Shown here: in pieces, positions 44,611 through 53,214 of the stretch
Layout of the letters: every line of letters starts with the position of its first letter
Numbering within the stretch: the first letter of the stretch is position 1
Source of the DNA: an uncultured bacterium
GTDB taxonomy: Bacteria > Cyanobacteriota > Vampirovibrionia > Gastranaerophilales > Gastranaerophilaceae
Direction: 5' to 3'
Length of the DNA: 64,000 nucleotides
Assembly (NCBI GenBank): GCA_902763805.1
Contig: CACWTN010000001.1
Span: 71,069 to 135,068 of the forward strand
Position numbers and translations under genes: made by a program
Notes under the pieces: model-generated
What the model was told of the DNA's origin: nothing
Seen by the model: the letters and a program-made list of their open reading frames with translations, nothing else
The model's database searches: none

Positions 44611-45138
44611 TTATGCATTAGAAAAAGTTTCTCCGTTTATAATATAAATTTCAAATGTTTCCTGAGGATTTGAGCTTACGGCAGTAATCATAAAGCCTTC
44701 TGACTCAATTTGTTTGATACTTTTATATTTTTCACCCAGCTTGTATTCAGCCTCATATTTTGTCCATTCCGAATAAAACTCCCTGAGTGTATTTGAGTTA
44801 AATTTCATCCGTTTTGATATTGAAACAAAATCACGTTCTTTCATTTTTTCAATATCAACTCCGCACTCACAGCCGGAAAATGCAAGTGCAATATGTTCTC
44901 CGCTGTGGCTTATACTGAAAAACTTCTCACGTGTTTTCAAATAAGGCTTGCCGTTTATAAACTCAAGCTCTCTGTTTTCTGTATTGTATACACCTTTTAA
45001 TATTTTATCTGTCATTAAATATGACAAGCAGTGTTCTGCCTGTTTCTTTTTATCTGCAAACTCTTTGTGCCTGAACTCCTCCAAAAGCTCAGGTTTAATA
45101 TTATCAGAATCAGAAATCTTTATTATGAAAATATCCAT
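44611..45138 (-). CDS. 4'-phosphopantetheinyl transferase, Sfp-like
   Basis: A 175-residue protein. The magnesium-binding motif GVDIE (93-97) and the catalytic helix WTKYEAEYKL (125-134), with a substitution of the usual lysine, are those of Sfp/HetI-type transferases. FSISHSGEHIALAFS is the preceding strand motif. The enzyme moves the phosphopantetheine arm from coenzyme A onto carrier proteins of fatty acid, polyketide or peptide synthases. It is shorter than Sfp (about 220) but complete over the core. No synthase cluster is in the window, so it may serve the general acyl carrier protein. Confidence 0.85.
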   Translation of the reverse strand: MDIFIIKISDSDNIKPELLEEFRHKEFADKKKQAEHCLSYLMTDKILKGVYNTENRELEFINGKPYLKTREKFFSISHSGEHIALAFSGCECGVDIEKMKERDFVSISKRMKFNSNTLREFYSEWTKYEAEYKLGEKYKSIKQIESEGFMITAVSSNPQETFEIYIINGETFSNA

Positions 45139-45169
45139 AACTTTATTTTATAACAAAATTAAACATGTA

Positions 45170-45387
45170 AAAACCAATATTTACAATACATTCCCCCTCT
45201 TTACATTTACCCTTGTTTGTAATACGATTTTATTGGTTTTATAGCTCGATAGGTACGCCCTAGTCGGGTAGGGATAAAAGCCTTAAACCAATATAAGCCG
45301 ATAAATAGCATTTTCACTTATATTGTCACCCGATGGAGTTGTAATACCCGTAGTAAAACACACAGTTAAAACAAAAGGAGACAAAAG
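45170..45387 (+). promoter_or_regulatory. Structured 5' leader of rpsB
   Basis: The 249-bp gap before rpsB holds several pairings. AAAACCAATA (45170-45179) and TATTGGTTTT (45231-45240) form a perfect inverted repeat. CAATATAAG (45289-45297) pairs with CTTATATTG (45317-45325). CGGGT near 45265 can pair either with ACCCG near 45329 or, as CGGGTA, with TACCCG near 45347. Two mutually exclusive stems suggest an autoregulatory leader, as ribosomal protein operons often have. AAAAGGAG lies just before the ATG. Confidence 0.5.
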
Positions 45388-46149
45388 ATGTCAACAGCAT
45401 CACTTATCGAATTACTCGAAGCAGGCGTTCACTTCGGACACCAAACACAACACTGGAACCCAAAAATGAAACCGTATATCTATGGAGCAAGAAATGGTAT
45501 TTATATTCTTGACCTTAGAAAAACTACAGGTTTATTGGATGCTGCTTATGAAGCAGTCAGAGAATACGCTGCAAAGGGCAGAAACGTTCTTTTTGTTGGT
45601 ACTAAGAAACAAGCTGCTGAAGTTGTTGCAGAAGAAGCTGCAAGATCAGGCGCTTACTATATCAACAGAAGATGGTTAGGCGGTATGTTAACTAACTTTG
45701 AAACAATCAGAGGCAGAGTTAACAAATTAAGAGAACTTGAAGATTTCATCAACTCAGGTCACGCTGAAAAATTACCTAAAAAAGAACAGGCTCAGCTTAA
45801 CAGACAGTTAGCAAAATTAAGCAAAACATTAGGCGGTATTAAAGAAATGCGCGGTTTACCTGATATTATCTTTGTTGTAGACCAGGCTAAAGAAGATATC
45901 GCTATCGCAGAAGCTAACAAATTAGGTATTCCTGTTATCTGCTTGGCAGATACAAATGCTAATCCGGACGGCATCAACTACATCATTCCGGGTAATGATG
46001 ACGCTATCCGTTCAATCAAGTTAATCACTTCAAAACTTGCTGATGCAGTTCTTGAAGGCAAACAACTGAGAGAAAACAAAGCAGCAGGAAACAAGGCTGA
46101 AGCAATTACAGCTGCTGATGCCGGCGTTGAAGAAACTGCTAATGTATAG
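45388..46149 (+). CDS. rpsB: Ribosomal protein S2
   Basis: A 253-residue S2 of normal length. [25 protein letters not shown] at the N-terminus, [29 protein letters not shown], and the C-terminal [17 protein letters not shown] with [12 protein letters not shown] are classic. It binds the 30S subunit. The AAAAGGAGACAAAAG ribosome binding site is strong. It is followed by tsf after 78 bp, the usual bacterial pairing. Codon use is typical for a highly expressed gene of this genome (GCT, GAA, AAA rich). Confidence 0.99.
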   Translation: MSTASLIELLEAGVHFGHQTQHWNPKMKPYIYGARNGIYILDLRKTTGLLDAAYEAVREYAAKGRNVLFVGTKKQAAEVVAEEAARSGAYYINRRWLGGMLTNFETIRGRVNKLRELEDFINSGHAEKLPKKEQAQLNRQLAKLSKTLGGIKEMRGLPDIIFVVDQAKEDIAIAEANKLGIPVICLADTNANPDGINYIIPGNDDAIRSIKLITSKLADAVLEGKQLRENKAAGNKAEAITAADAGVEETANV

Positions 46150-46227
46150 TAGTTTATACTAACTTACATAATTAATGTGACTGGGGGAAAATAATTCCCC
46201 CTCCACTCATAAATAAGGAGAAAATAA

Positions 46228-47091
46228 ATGAACATTACAGCTACAATGGTAAAAGAACTTCGTGATAAAACCGGCGCAGGCATGATGGATGCTAAAAAAG
46301 CTTTAGTTGAAGTTGACGGCGATATGGAAAAAGCTATGGAAGTTCTCCGCCAAAAAGGTATATTATCTGCTGATAAGAAAATGGGCAGAATCGCTGCAGA
46401 AGGCAGAATCGCATCATATATCGCTGACGGTGTTGGCGCTATGGTTGAAGTTAACTGCGAAACAGACTTCGTTGCTAAGAATGCTGAATTCATCGAATTA
46501 ACAGAAAACTTGGCAAAGAAAATCGCTGAATCAAACCCTGCTGACGTTGATGCACTTCTTGCTTCAAATTGCGAAAGCTGCGGCAAAGCTATTGCTGATA
46601 TTATCAAAGAAAAAATCGCTTCTATCGGTGAAAAAATTACCGTAAGAAGATTTGTAAGATACGAAGGCAACGCTTCTACTTATATTCACAACGGCAAAAT
46701 CGGTGTTCTTTTATTAACTGACTCTAAAGACGAAGTTTTAACAAAAGACATCTGCTTACACATCGCATCTTCTGCTCCTGAATTCGTTTCAAGAGCTGAT
46801 ATACCTGCTTCAGTTATTGAAGAAGAAACAAGAATTGAAATGGGTAAAGAAGACCTTCAGAAGAAACCTGAACAAATCAGAGCTAAAATTGTTGAAGGAC
46901 GTGTTAATAAGTTAATGGCTCAGAGATGCTTAATCGAACAACCGTTCGTTAAAAATCCTGACCAGACTATCGAACAACTTATTACAGGCAAATTAAACAT
47001 CGTTAAATTCGACAGATTCGTTCTTGGCGAAGGTCTTGAAAAGAGAAACGATAACTTTGCTGATGAAGTTATGAGCCAATTAAAAGGCTAG
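46228..47091 (+). CDS. tsf: Translation elongation factor Ts
   Basis: A 287-residue EF-Ts, the exchange factor that recycles EF-Tu from GDP to GTP. The N-terminal UBA-like part has VKELRDKTGAGMMDAKKAL, and the core has the conserved VEVNCETDFVAKN loop that inserts into EF-Tu. A further dimerisation region and the C-terminal module end with GEGLEKRNDNFADEV. Ribosome binding site AAGGAG lies 8 bp before the ATG. Ends with a strong terminator. Confidence 0.98.
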   Translation: MNITATMVKELRDKTGAGMMDAKKALVEVDGDMEKAMEVLRQKGILSADKKMGRIAAEGRIASYIADGVGAMVEVNCETDFVAKNAEFIELTENLAKKIAESNPADVDALLASNCESCGKAIADIIKEKIASIGEKITVRRFVRYEGNASTYIHNGKIGVLLLTDSKDEVLTKDICLHIASSAPEFVSRADIPASVIEEETRIEMGKEDLQKKPEQIRAKIVEGRVNKLMAQRCLIEQPFVKNPDQTIEQLITGKLNIVKFDRFVLGEGLEKRNDNFADEVMSQLKG

Positions 47092-47110
47092 GGTAAAGAT
47101 ATTTAACCTA

Positions 47111-47145
47111 AAAAGAACTCCTTTTAAAAGGAGTTCTTTTTTTTA
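47111..47145 (+). terminator. Rho-independent terminator of the rpsB-tsf operon
   Basis: AAAAGAACTCC and GGAGTTCTTTT form a perfect stem around TTTTAAAA, followed by more T's. It lies 20 bp after tsf and may also serve the convergent minus-strand gene. Confidence 0.9.
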
Positions 47146-47871
47146 TATTGAAATCAACTTTTTTATTAATCTTTGTTCAAACTCTTGTGTCCAGCCCAGA
47201 AGTTTTTTGTCTTTTTTTGTAAACAGGTCATAATACATATTTAACTTTATAGGGAAATCCGTTTCGTTTGGTTTTATACGGGTTTGCGCTTTACCCTCAA
47301 GCAGCGGATTAAAGAAGTCATTAAGGATAAAAGCTACGTCTGTATCGTTAGCACCATGCTGACAGCCGATATAAATATTACCTTCCTGCATCTTTTTCAA
47401 AAACCTGACAAGCCTGTTCTTGTTTTCGGGCAGTATATTTTTTGTATCCCACCAATTCTCATAAATATTAAACACAAAATAATCCATGCCGGCATCTTTT
47501 ACGGCTTCTTCATAAGTTTTTCCGTAACCGACCAAATCGATTATAGTTTTTATTCCTTTTTTACTGACAGCTTGCAGAAAATCGGTTTTTTCAACAAGCG
47601 TCTGCCCTCTGTATATGTTGTCAGCGCCTTCAATTTTTTGCATTTCGTGGTTTTTCTCAAGATAATCAATAATAAGTTTTATCTGATAATCGGTTAAACG
47701 GTGTTCTTTTTCATATATGCTTTGGTATGGCATTTTCCAACTATTATAATGAGAACGGATAAAATTTCTGTTTGCCTCAGACTGAGCGTCATCATATCCG
47801 ATAATTCCGTCATCTTTATAATAACTTTTAAATGCTATTTTTGGAGTAAATGTAATCGGTGAAATATTCAT
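47143..47871 (-). CDS. Phosphatase-like protein with 'FKS' motif, catalytic arginine replaced
   Basis: About 242 residues from the ATG at 47871; the frame is open to another ATG at 47889. The N-terminus MNISPITFTPKIAFKSYYKD carries the recurrent F-K/R-A/G/S motif. In the body, KGIKTIIDLVGYGKTYE and YIGCQHGANDTDVAFILN follow the plan of a tyrosine/dual-specificity phosphatase. The signature C-x5-R loop, however, reads C-Q-H-G-A-N-D, with aspartate in place of arginine. The enzyme may be inactive or altered. Convergent with tsf; divergent from the DegT-like gene. Confidence 0.75.
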   Translation of the reverse strand: MNISPITFTPKIAFKSYYKDDGIIGYDDAQSEANRNFIRSHYNSWKMPYQSIYEKEHRLTDYQIKLIIDYLEKNHEMQKIEGADNIYRGQTLVEKTDFLQAVSKKGIKTIIDLVGYGKTYEEAVKDAGMDYFVFNIYENWWDTKNILPENKNRLVRFLKKMQEGNIYIGCQHGANDTDVAFILNDFFNPLLEGKAQTRIKPNETDFPIKLNMYYDLFTKKDKKLLGWTQEFEQRLIKKLISI

Positions 47872-47907
47872 ACTCTCTATAAAAACCATAATAATAATTT
47901 TTGCTAG

Positions 47908-47919
47908 TATAATTTAATT
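47908..47919 (+). promoter_or_regulatory. TATAAT box 6 bp before the DegT-like gene (leaderless start)
   Basis: TATAAT (47908-47913) is followed by TTTAATT and the ATG at 47920, a 6-bp gap. No Shine-Dalgarno sequence is seen. Confidence 0.5.
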
Positions 47920-48600
47920 ATGTATAAAACTTTAACATTTGAACTGGCAAGAGAAGCTGTCAGATATTTGATAAAAACATACGGAATAAAAAAGATGCAT
48001 ATCCCGTATTATCTCTGTGATGTGGTAAGACATACCCTTGCGGAAGAAGGGTGCAAACCTGTTTTCTATCATATTGATGACAACTTTTTCCCTGATGCGG
48101 ATTTTAATAAAAACGACTACATTTTATATCCAAACTATTGGGGTGTTTGCGGAAAAAATGTCAAAAAACTTGTTGATATTTACCCCAAACTAATTATTGA
48201 TAATGCTCACGCATATTATGATGAGCCGACAGGCTTTGCTTGTTTTAATGCGGGACACAAATTCGGATATAAGAACTCTTATTTGTGGATAAAAGACAAC
48301 CGTTCAGAAACCTGCACAACAGATATTGATAATAAAGCAACGGAAAGACAAAAAATATTTACCAAACTGCACAGAAAATACTCCGAAACTAATTTGTTGA
48401 ATATAGACACTGATTCAATACCATTTATTTACCCATATTTGGCAAAAACAACTGAAGAAGCCGATAAACTTGTTAAACAATTAAAAAATAAAGGCAAAAT
48501 CATATACCGATACTGGAATTCCCTTCCCGAAAGTTTCTTAGAATATAAATTTTATTCCAGACTTGTTCCGATACCAATTTTGCCTGATTATATTGATTAG
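47920..48600 (+). CDS. Small DegT/DnrJ-like PLP-fold protein
   Basis: A 226-residue protein that resembles the sugar aminotransferase (DegT/DnrJ) fold in short form. HIPYYLCDVVRHTL, YILYPNYWGVCGKNV, LIIDNAHAYYDEP and ACFNAGHKFG correspond to the order of motifs around the cofactor; the lysine in HKFG would be the PLP lysine. The usual C-terminal domain is reduced, as full members are about 340-400 residues. It may be a degenerate or specialised aminotransferase acting on a surface sugar. Its stop is 13 bp from the end of the convergent sigma factor gene. Confidence 0.6.
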   Translation: MYKTLTFELAREAVRYLIKTYGIKKMHIPYYLCDVVRHTLAEEGCKPVFYHIDDNFFPDADFNKNDYILYPNYWGVCGKNVKKLVDIYPKLIIDNAHAYYDEPTGFACFNAGHKFGYKNSYLWIKDNRSETCTTDIDNKATERQKIFTKLHRKYSETNLLNIDTDSIPFIYPYLAKTTEEADKLVKQLKNKGKIIYRYWNSLPESFLEYKFYSRLVPIPILPDYID

Positions 48601-48613
48601 TAGTTATATACAC

Positions 48614-49513
48614 CTAGCCTGCATAACAAGATGATGCAAGATTTGTTCTCATCTTGTTTAATGCTCTCATTTCTGTTTGTCTGATACATTCTTTTGTTAC
48701 ACCAAACATTTTGCCTATGTCTTCAAGAGTTGTTTTTGCAAAATTTTCAAGACCGAATCTCATTTTGATAACAGTTTGTTCACGGTCTTTAAGTGCTGAA
48801 ATTACCTCTTTTATATCTTTTTTAAGTTCTTCAAATTCAATATTTTCTTCAACGGTTGCTTTTGTATCTGCAACAACGTCCGCAACAGACATTTCGCTTC
48901 CGTCTTTTCCGTCATAACTTCCCTCGATAGATACGGTTGAAGTATATGCTGATAAGTATGAATTAATCTTTTCAGGTTCAATATTCATTTTTTCTGCAAC
49001 ATCTTTAACAGTAACAGAAGTGTTGTAAGTCTTTTCCATTTCAGCCTTAACTTTGGAAAATTTTGATAAAGTTTCCTGAACGTATACAGGGATTTTCATA
49101 CAGTGACCCTGTTCAGAAATAGCTTTGAACATTGCCTGTTTAATCCACCAGGTTGCATAGGTTGAAAATCTGTACCCGAGGTTTGGATTAAATTTTTCTA
49201 CAGCAACCATCAGACCTAAATTACCTTCCTGTATCAAATCAATTAAAGGTAATTTTGAAACATGAATAGCTTTTCTTGCCACTGTTAAAACCAGCTTCAA
49301 ATTAGACTGAACCATAATTTTCTTAGCCTTGCTGTCACCCTGCTGAGCCTTCTGCGCAATAACCTTTTCTTCTTCAGCGCTTAAATTCGGATAGCTGTTT
49401 GCTTTTCTGAAATAAGCATTGTACTCGCTGTCTGTACTTGGTGAAGAAACATAGTCTTCTCTGAACGGGTTTGATGTTCCAAAATCTTTCACATTAATAA
49501 TTTGTTCTTTCAT
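48614..49513 (-). CDS. RNA polymerase sigma-70 family factor, group 2-like
   Basis: A 299-residue sigma factor. Region 1.2 is recognisable near residues 40-60. Region 2 has NLKLVLTVARKAIHVSKLPLIDLIQEGN and YRFSTYATWWIKQAMFKAI (the -10 recognition helix). Region 3 spans about 150-215. Region 4 has EQTVIKMRFGL and TLEDIGKMFGVTKECIRQTEMRAL (the -35 helix). The short N-terminus without region 1.1 is like group-2 factors that are numerous in Cyanobacteria. It probably controls a stress or stationary set of genes. The primary rpoD is elsewhere. A 224-bp non-coding gap, with a G7 tract at 49565-49571, lies upstream. Confidence 0.93.
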   Translation of the reverse strand: MKEQIINVKDFGTSNPFREDYVSSPSTDSEYNAYFRKANSYPNLSAEEEKVIAQKAQQGDSKAKKIMVQSNLKLVLTVARKAIHVSKLPLIDLIQEGNLGLMVAVEKFNPNLGYRFSTYATWWIKQAMFKAISEQGHCMKIPVYVQETLSKFSKVKAEMEKTYNTSVTVKDVAEKMNIEPEKINSYLSAYTSTVSIEGSYDGKDGSEMSVADVVADTKATVEENIEFEELKKDIKEVISALKDREQTVIKMRFGLENFAKTTLEDIGKMFGVTKECIRQTEMRALNKMRTNLASSCYAG

Positions 49514-49737
49514 ACTTTTAAACTCCTATGGGTAAATGTAAGTTTTACTTTTAAGGATTTATCAGGGGGGGCGATACACAAAACATAAACACAATCCTTA
49601 TATACTTATGATATATTATGTATATGTTTATTTCAATAGATTTGTTAAGATTTATTACAAAAATACCCCGTTTTTTGAGAAATTTTTACAAAACTTAATA
49701 TTTAATGCAGAGTGAGATTTGGCGGTTTTTCTTGCCG

Positions 49738-50979
49738 TTACTTGTTTTCAGCGTTTTCGTTGCTCGCTTCTTCTTGTTCGGGTTCTTCTGCTATAGATGC
49801 AGGTTTTATTTTATTAATGTACAGAATAGATTCTGCTACTCTTGTATCTGTCGCAGATATTAAATCCGAAAACATTTCATCAAGATGTTTTGTGTTTTTG
49901 AATGCCGTATAAAAGAACAGAAAGTTTGATATATTATTACTGATTTCATTTTTTAAATCAACAATTTGGGAATAAATAAAAGGATCAACAATTTCTTTAT
50001 TCTCGCAAAGAAGCGTGAATATATCGCCAAACCACCATTGGGTTTCTTCTACATTTTTCGATTTAAGGCCTTTTTTGGCATTTTTCAGAAATTTAGAGAT
50101 TTTTGAATATACGCTGATTAGTTTTTCTTTTTTAGACGGCAGAAATTCCGTAAAGTATTTCATTGTCTGTTCATAACCCAGATTAATAAGCTTTCTGCGG
50201 GAATCTTTGTCAAGATTAAAATCTGCAAAGAAAACATCACCTGTATTAATGGTTATACAGTCATATCTGTCATTCTGACCATAAACCTCTGTTACAAACT
50301 TTGTTGCTGCATCGGTTACACAGCTGTATATCGTATTAATAAAAGAAATCGGATTTTTCTCATCTTTATTGTAGTCGCCTTCAAGACGGTATTCTAAAAT
50401 TCTGTCCTCTGATGAATTTAATTGTTCAGACAATTTCCACATCGGAGATGCCTTCTGTAAATCCCCGTCAACAAGCTCTTTGTCTTCGTAAACGAAGGGT
50501 GCCATAAGTCCCGGCATACTTGATGAAATTTTTACTGCCTGAGCAACCTCAAAATCAGGAGTTTCTTTCTTGGAAAATTCCTGCGGTGCAAAATGTTTTA
50601 AATCCGTCGTTATTACGATTAACTTTTTATTTATATCTCTGAATAAAATGCGTTTCCCGAGAGCGCCTTCAACCTTGTTTTTTAGAAGCTCGTTAAGCCA
50701 ATCCATAAAAATTTCACCTTTGGATAAAGCAAACGGCTTACCTATACCAAAGTGAATATCTTTGAAAAGATCAAAGTTTACTTTCATAAAAAAGTTTTCA
50801 ATTTCGTATGATTTATATCCGACAGCAACAAGTGCAGCAATAATTGAACCAACAGAAGAACCGCCTATGATATCGTACTCAATACCGATTTCTTCCATTG
50901 CCCGGATAGCACCTACATAAGCAAGCCCTCTTATAGCACCACCGCCGAACAAACATGTATACTTTAACGGATTTGTCAT
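49738..50979 (-). CDS. Patatin-like phospholipase
   Basis: About 413 residues from the ATG at 50979; an in-frame ATG 33 bp upstream lies ahead of a TATAAT-like box and is less likely. The oxyanion loop is GGGAIRGLAY, the nucleophile elbow G-S-S-V-G gives Ser42, and the dyad aspartate is D171 in VDGDLQ. This is the serine-aspartate dyad of patatins, which release fatty acids from membrane lipids. A C-terminal helical extension (about 270-413), ending in an acidic tail, is not part of the core. No membrane segment is obvious. It is divergent from the dehydratase gene. Confidence 0.9.
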   Translation of the reverse strand: MTNPLKYTCLFGGGAIRGLAYVGAIRAMEEIGIEYDIIGGSSVGSIIAALVAVGYKSYEIENFFMKVNFDLFKDIHFGIGKPFALSKGEIFMDWLNELLKNKVEGALGKRILFRDINKKLIVITTDLKHFAPQEFSKKETPDFEVAQAVKISSSMPGLMAPFVYEDKELVDGDLQKASPMWKLSEQLNSSEDRILEYRLEGDYNKDEKNPISFINTIYSCVTDAATKFVTEVYGQNDRYDCITINTGDVFFADFNLDKDSRRKLINLGYEQTMKYFTEFLPSKKEKLISVYSKISKFLKNAKKGLKSKNVEETQWWFGDIFTLLCENKEIVDPFIYSQIVDLKNEISNNISNFLFFYTAFKNTKHLDEMFSDLISATDTRVAESILYINKIKPASIAEEPEQEEASNENAENK

Positions 50980-51084
50980 CTTTAATACCTTATTATATTC
51001 AGATTTTACCATAAAAAATCAGATTACATATACTCAAAACAGACAAATTTATGGTAAAATAGTCATGTTGATAAGGAGAAGATT

Positions 51085-52326
51085 ATGGGATTAACTTTAG
51101 TCGAAAAAATAATATCCGAGCATGCAGGCAAAACTGTTCACGCGGGAGAACTTGTTATATCAAAAGTTGATGTTACAGCGGTACAGGATGGTACAGGACC
51201 TCTTACGGTTCAGGAATTTAAGAAACTCGGCAAAGATAAATTAAACAATCCCGAAAGAACGATTTTATTCATTGACCACGCTTCGCCAAGTCCCAGAAAA
51301 GAACTTTCAAACACTCACATGGTACTGAGAGATTTCCACAAAGAATACGGAGCTGTTCTTTCCGATACAGGGGCAGGCGTATGCCACCAAAGACTTGTGG
51401 AAACATTTGTCAACCCCGGAGAAATTCTAATCGGAGCTGATTCACACACCTGCACATCGGGCGCACTCGGTGCTTTTGCAACAGGTATGGGTTCAACGGA
51501 TATTGCGGTTGGTATGGCGCTGGGTAAAACCTGGTTAAAAGTTCCGGCAACATTTAAAATCGTTGTAAACGGAAATTTCAGAGAAGGCATCTGCTCAAAA
51601 GATTTAATGCTTCATCTTATCGGTATGATTGGCGCTGACGGTGCAACATACAAGGCTCTTGAATTTACGGGTGACACAATTGATAATATGACAATGTCCG
51701 AACGCTTTACGCTTGCTAATATGGCAGTTGAAGCAGGTGCAAAATGCGGTTTATTCATCGCTGATGACAAAACAAAAAAATTCCTTAAAGAAAGAGGCAG
51801 AGGAGATAAGTTCAGACAAATTCTTCCCGATGCTGATGCCGAATATGAAAGAATTATTGAGATTAATGCGGAAGATGTTCCTCATACCGTTTCCTGTCCT
51901 CATACAGTTGACAACACAAAAAGAGTTGAAGAACTTAAAGATATAAAGGTTAATCAGGTTTATGTCGGAACATGCACAAACGGAAGAATTGAAGATTTAA
52001 GGGTTGTTGCCGGAATTTTAAAAGGCAAAAAAGTTCACGAAGATGTAAGAATGCTGATTTGTCCCGCATCAAGAGACGTATATAAACAGGCTTTAAAAGA
52101 AGGTTTGATAGACATATTTGTTGACTCAAACGCATCTGTTTTACCTCCGGGCTGCGGACCTTGCGTCGGTGTCCATGCCGGTATATTAGGCGACGGGGAA
52201 GTTTGTCTTGCAACTCAGAACAGAAACTTTCAGGGCAGAATGGGCAACACAAAAGGGTTTATATATCTGGCATCACCTTATGTTGCCGCATACACTGCGC
52301 TCAGAGGATACATCTCGGCAGAATAG
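51085..52326 (+). CDS. leuC: 3-isopropylmalate dehydratase large subunit (LeuC/HacA type)
   Basis: A 413-residue aconitase-family large subunit. The motifs GADSHTCTSGALGAFATGMGS, VYVGTCTNGRIEDL and VLPPGCGPCVGVHAG carry the three cysteines of the 4Fe-4S cluster. Length and character fit the shorter LeuC/homoaconitase group. It isomerises 2- to 3-isopropylmalate in leucine synthesis. The small subunit leuD is not adjacent, nor are other leu genes. A TGGTAAAAT promoter box and AAGGAG ribosome binding site precede the ATG. Confidence 0.93.
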   Translation: MGLTLVEKIISEHAGKTVHAGELVISKVDVTAVQDGTGPLTVQEFKKLGKDKLNNPERTILFIDHASPSPRKELSNTHMVLRDFHKEYGAVLSDTGAGVCHQRLVETFVNPGEILIGADSHTCTSGALGAFATGMGSTDIAVGMALGKTWLKVPATFKIVVNGNFREGICSKDLMLHLIGMIGADGATYKALEFTGDTIDNMTMSERFTLANMAVEAGAKCGLFIADDKTKKFLKERGRGDKFRQILPDADAEYERIIEINAEDVPHTVSCPHTVDNTKRVEELKDIKVNQVYVGTCTNGRIEDLRVVAGILKGKKVHEDVRMLICPASRDVYKQALKEGLIDIFVDSNASVLPPGCGPCVGVHAGILGDGEVCLATQNRNFQGRMGNTKGFIYLASPYVAAYTALRGYISAE

Positions 52327-52384
52327 AGGTAAATATTTTCAGATAAACGGTTACAAAATTAATGCAATAACTTAAGGAGAAAAA

Positions 52385-52870
52385 ATGAACTTAATCATAT
52401 TAAAACAGCTGGCAATATTAAGCGTATTCGCAGGAATTGCACTCGGTTTAATTACCATTATTCCGTACATAAGCTTTATAAGCTTTATGATTCTTCTGCT
52501 GTTTTTATCGGCATTTATTATTGTTTACCTTAAACAAAACGACCTGATAGGAATAATAAATATAAGAGAAGGGTGTATATATGGTGCAGTAATCGGTTTC
52601 GTATCATTTATCGCATTTTCTGTTGTATACACACCTGTAAGCATGCTCCTTGGCTGGCTTATTCCTTCATACACTCAGGGATTTTTAAGATTTTTCCTTA
52701 ACAGCTTCGGCTCGCTTATCGTAATGTTTTTACTTATGATTTTAATGGCAGGCATAAGTGCTTTATTTAACGGTTTTACGGGACTTGTTACCGCCTGGGT
52801 ATACGAACTTATAACAGGCGAAAAAAAAGAAAATAATCAAAACAACAGCATAGACTTCGAAATTAAATAG
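52385..52870 (+). CDS. Membrane protein of 161 residues, unknown
   Basis: The product has three or four hydrophobic segments (about 5-45, 62-95 and 100-140) and an acidic, asparagine-rich C-terminal tail. Glycine-rich helices (YGAVIGFVSFIAF) are of the kind seen in small inner-membrane proteins of unknown function. TTAAGGAGAAAAA gives a strong ribosome binding site. It stands between leuC and another small gene 8 bp away, all in one direction, so it is likely part of that transcript. Confidence 0.75.
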   Translation: MNLIILKQLAILSVFAGIALGLITIIPYISFISFMILLLFLSAFIIVYLKQNDLIGIINIREGCIYGAVIGFVSFIAFSVVYTPVSMLLGWLIPSYTQGFLRFFLNSFGSLIVMFLLMILMAGISALFNGFTGLVTAWVYELITGEKKENNQNNSIDFEIK

Positions 52871-52878
52871 GACAAAAA

Positions 52879-53214
52879 ATGGGATTAAGACTGAAATATA
52901 TTAACGCAATAGCATTACCGCTTGCGATTGGCTGTTTTTGTTACGGCTCATATAATACGGCTAAAGATGCCAAAAACTGCAAAAGCGTCAACGAGATAAA
53001 AACAGAAATTGCACAAAAATCTCCAAAACTGTATGATTCGCTTATGAATGATAAAGTAGAAAGGCTTTCATATCAGGATTGGCAATACGAATTTAACAAA
53101 ATGAACGATTCAATAAAAGCTGACAGCATAGCTCAAAAAGCTTATTTTGAAGGCGCACAAATGGTAAGAGACAGTATTAAAAACAGCAGAAAGAGAAAGA
53201 GAAATGGAATTTAA
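52879..53214 (+). CDS. Small anchored protein of 111 residues, unknown
   Basis: A hydrophobic N-terminal segment (about 8-25), then a charged helical domain (MNDKVERLSYQDWQYEFNKM and later RKRKRN). The last residues overlap the next gene by 11 bp, so translation is probably coupled to mtnA. It could be a membrane-anchored periplasmic or cytoplasmic helical protein. I do not recognise the family. Confidence 0.7.
   Translation: MGLRLKYINAIALPLAIGCFCYGSYNTAKDAKNCKSVNEIKTEIAQKSPKLYDSLMNDKVERLSYQDWQYEFNKMNDSIKADSIAQKAYFEGAQMVRDSIKNSRKRKRNGI

Noticed and set aside
49565-49571. G7 run upstream of the sigma factor as a phase-variation switch.
   Set aside because: It is short and lies about 50 bp from the start with no visible promoter element overlapping it; noted only.
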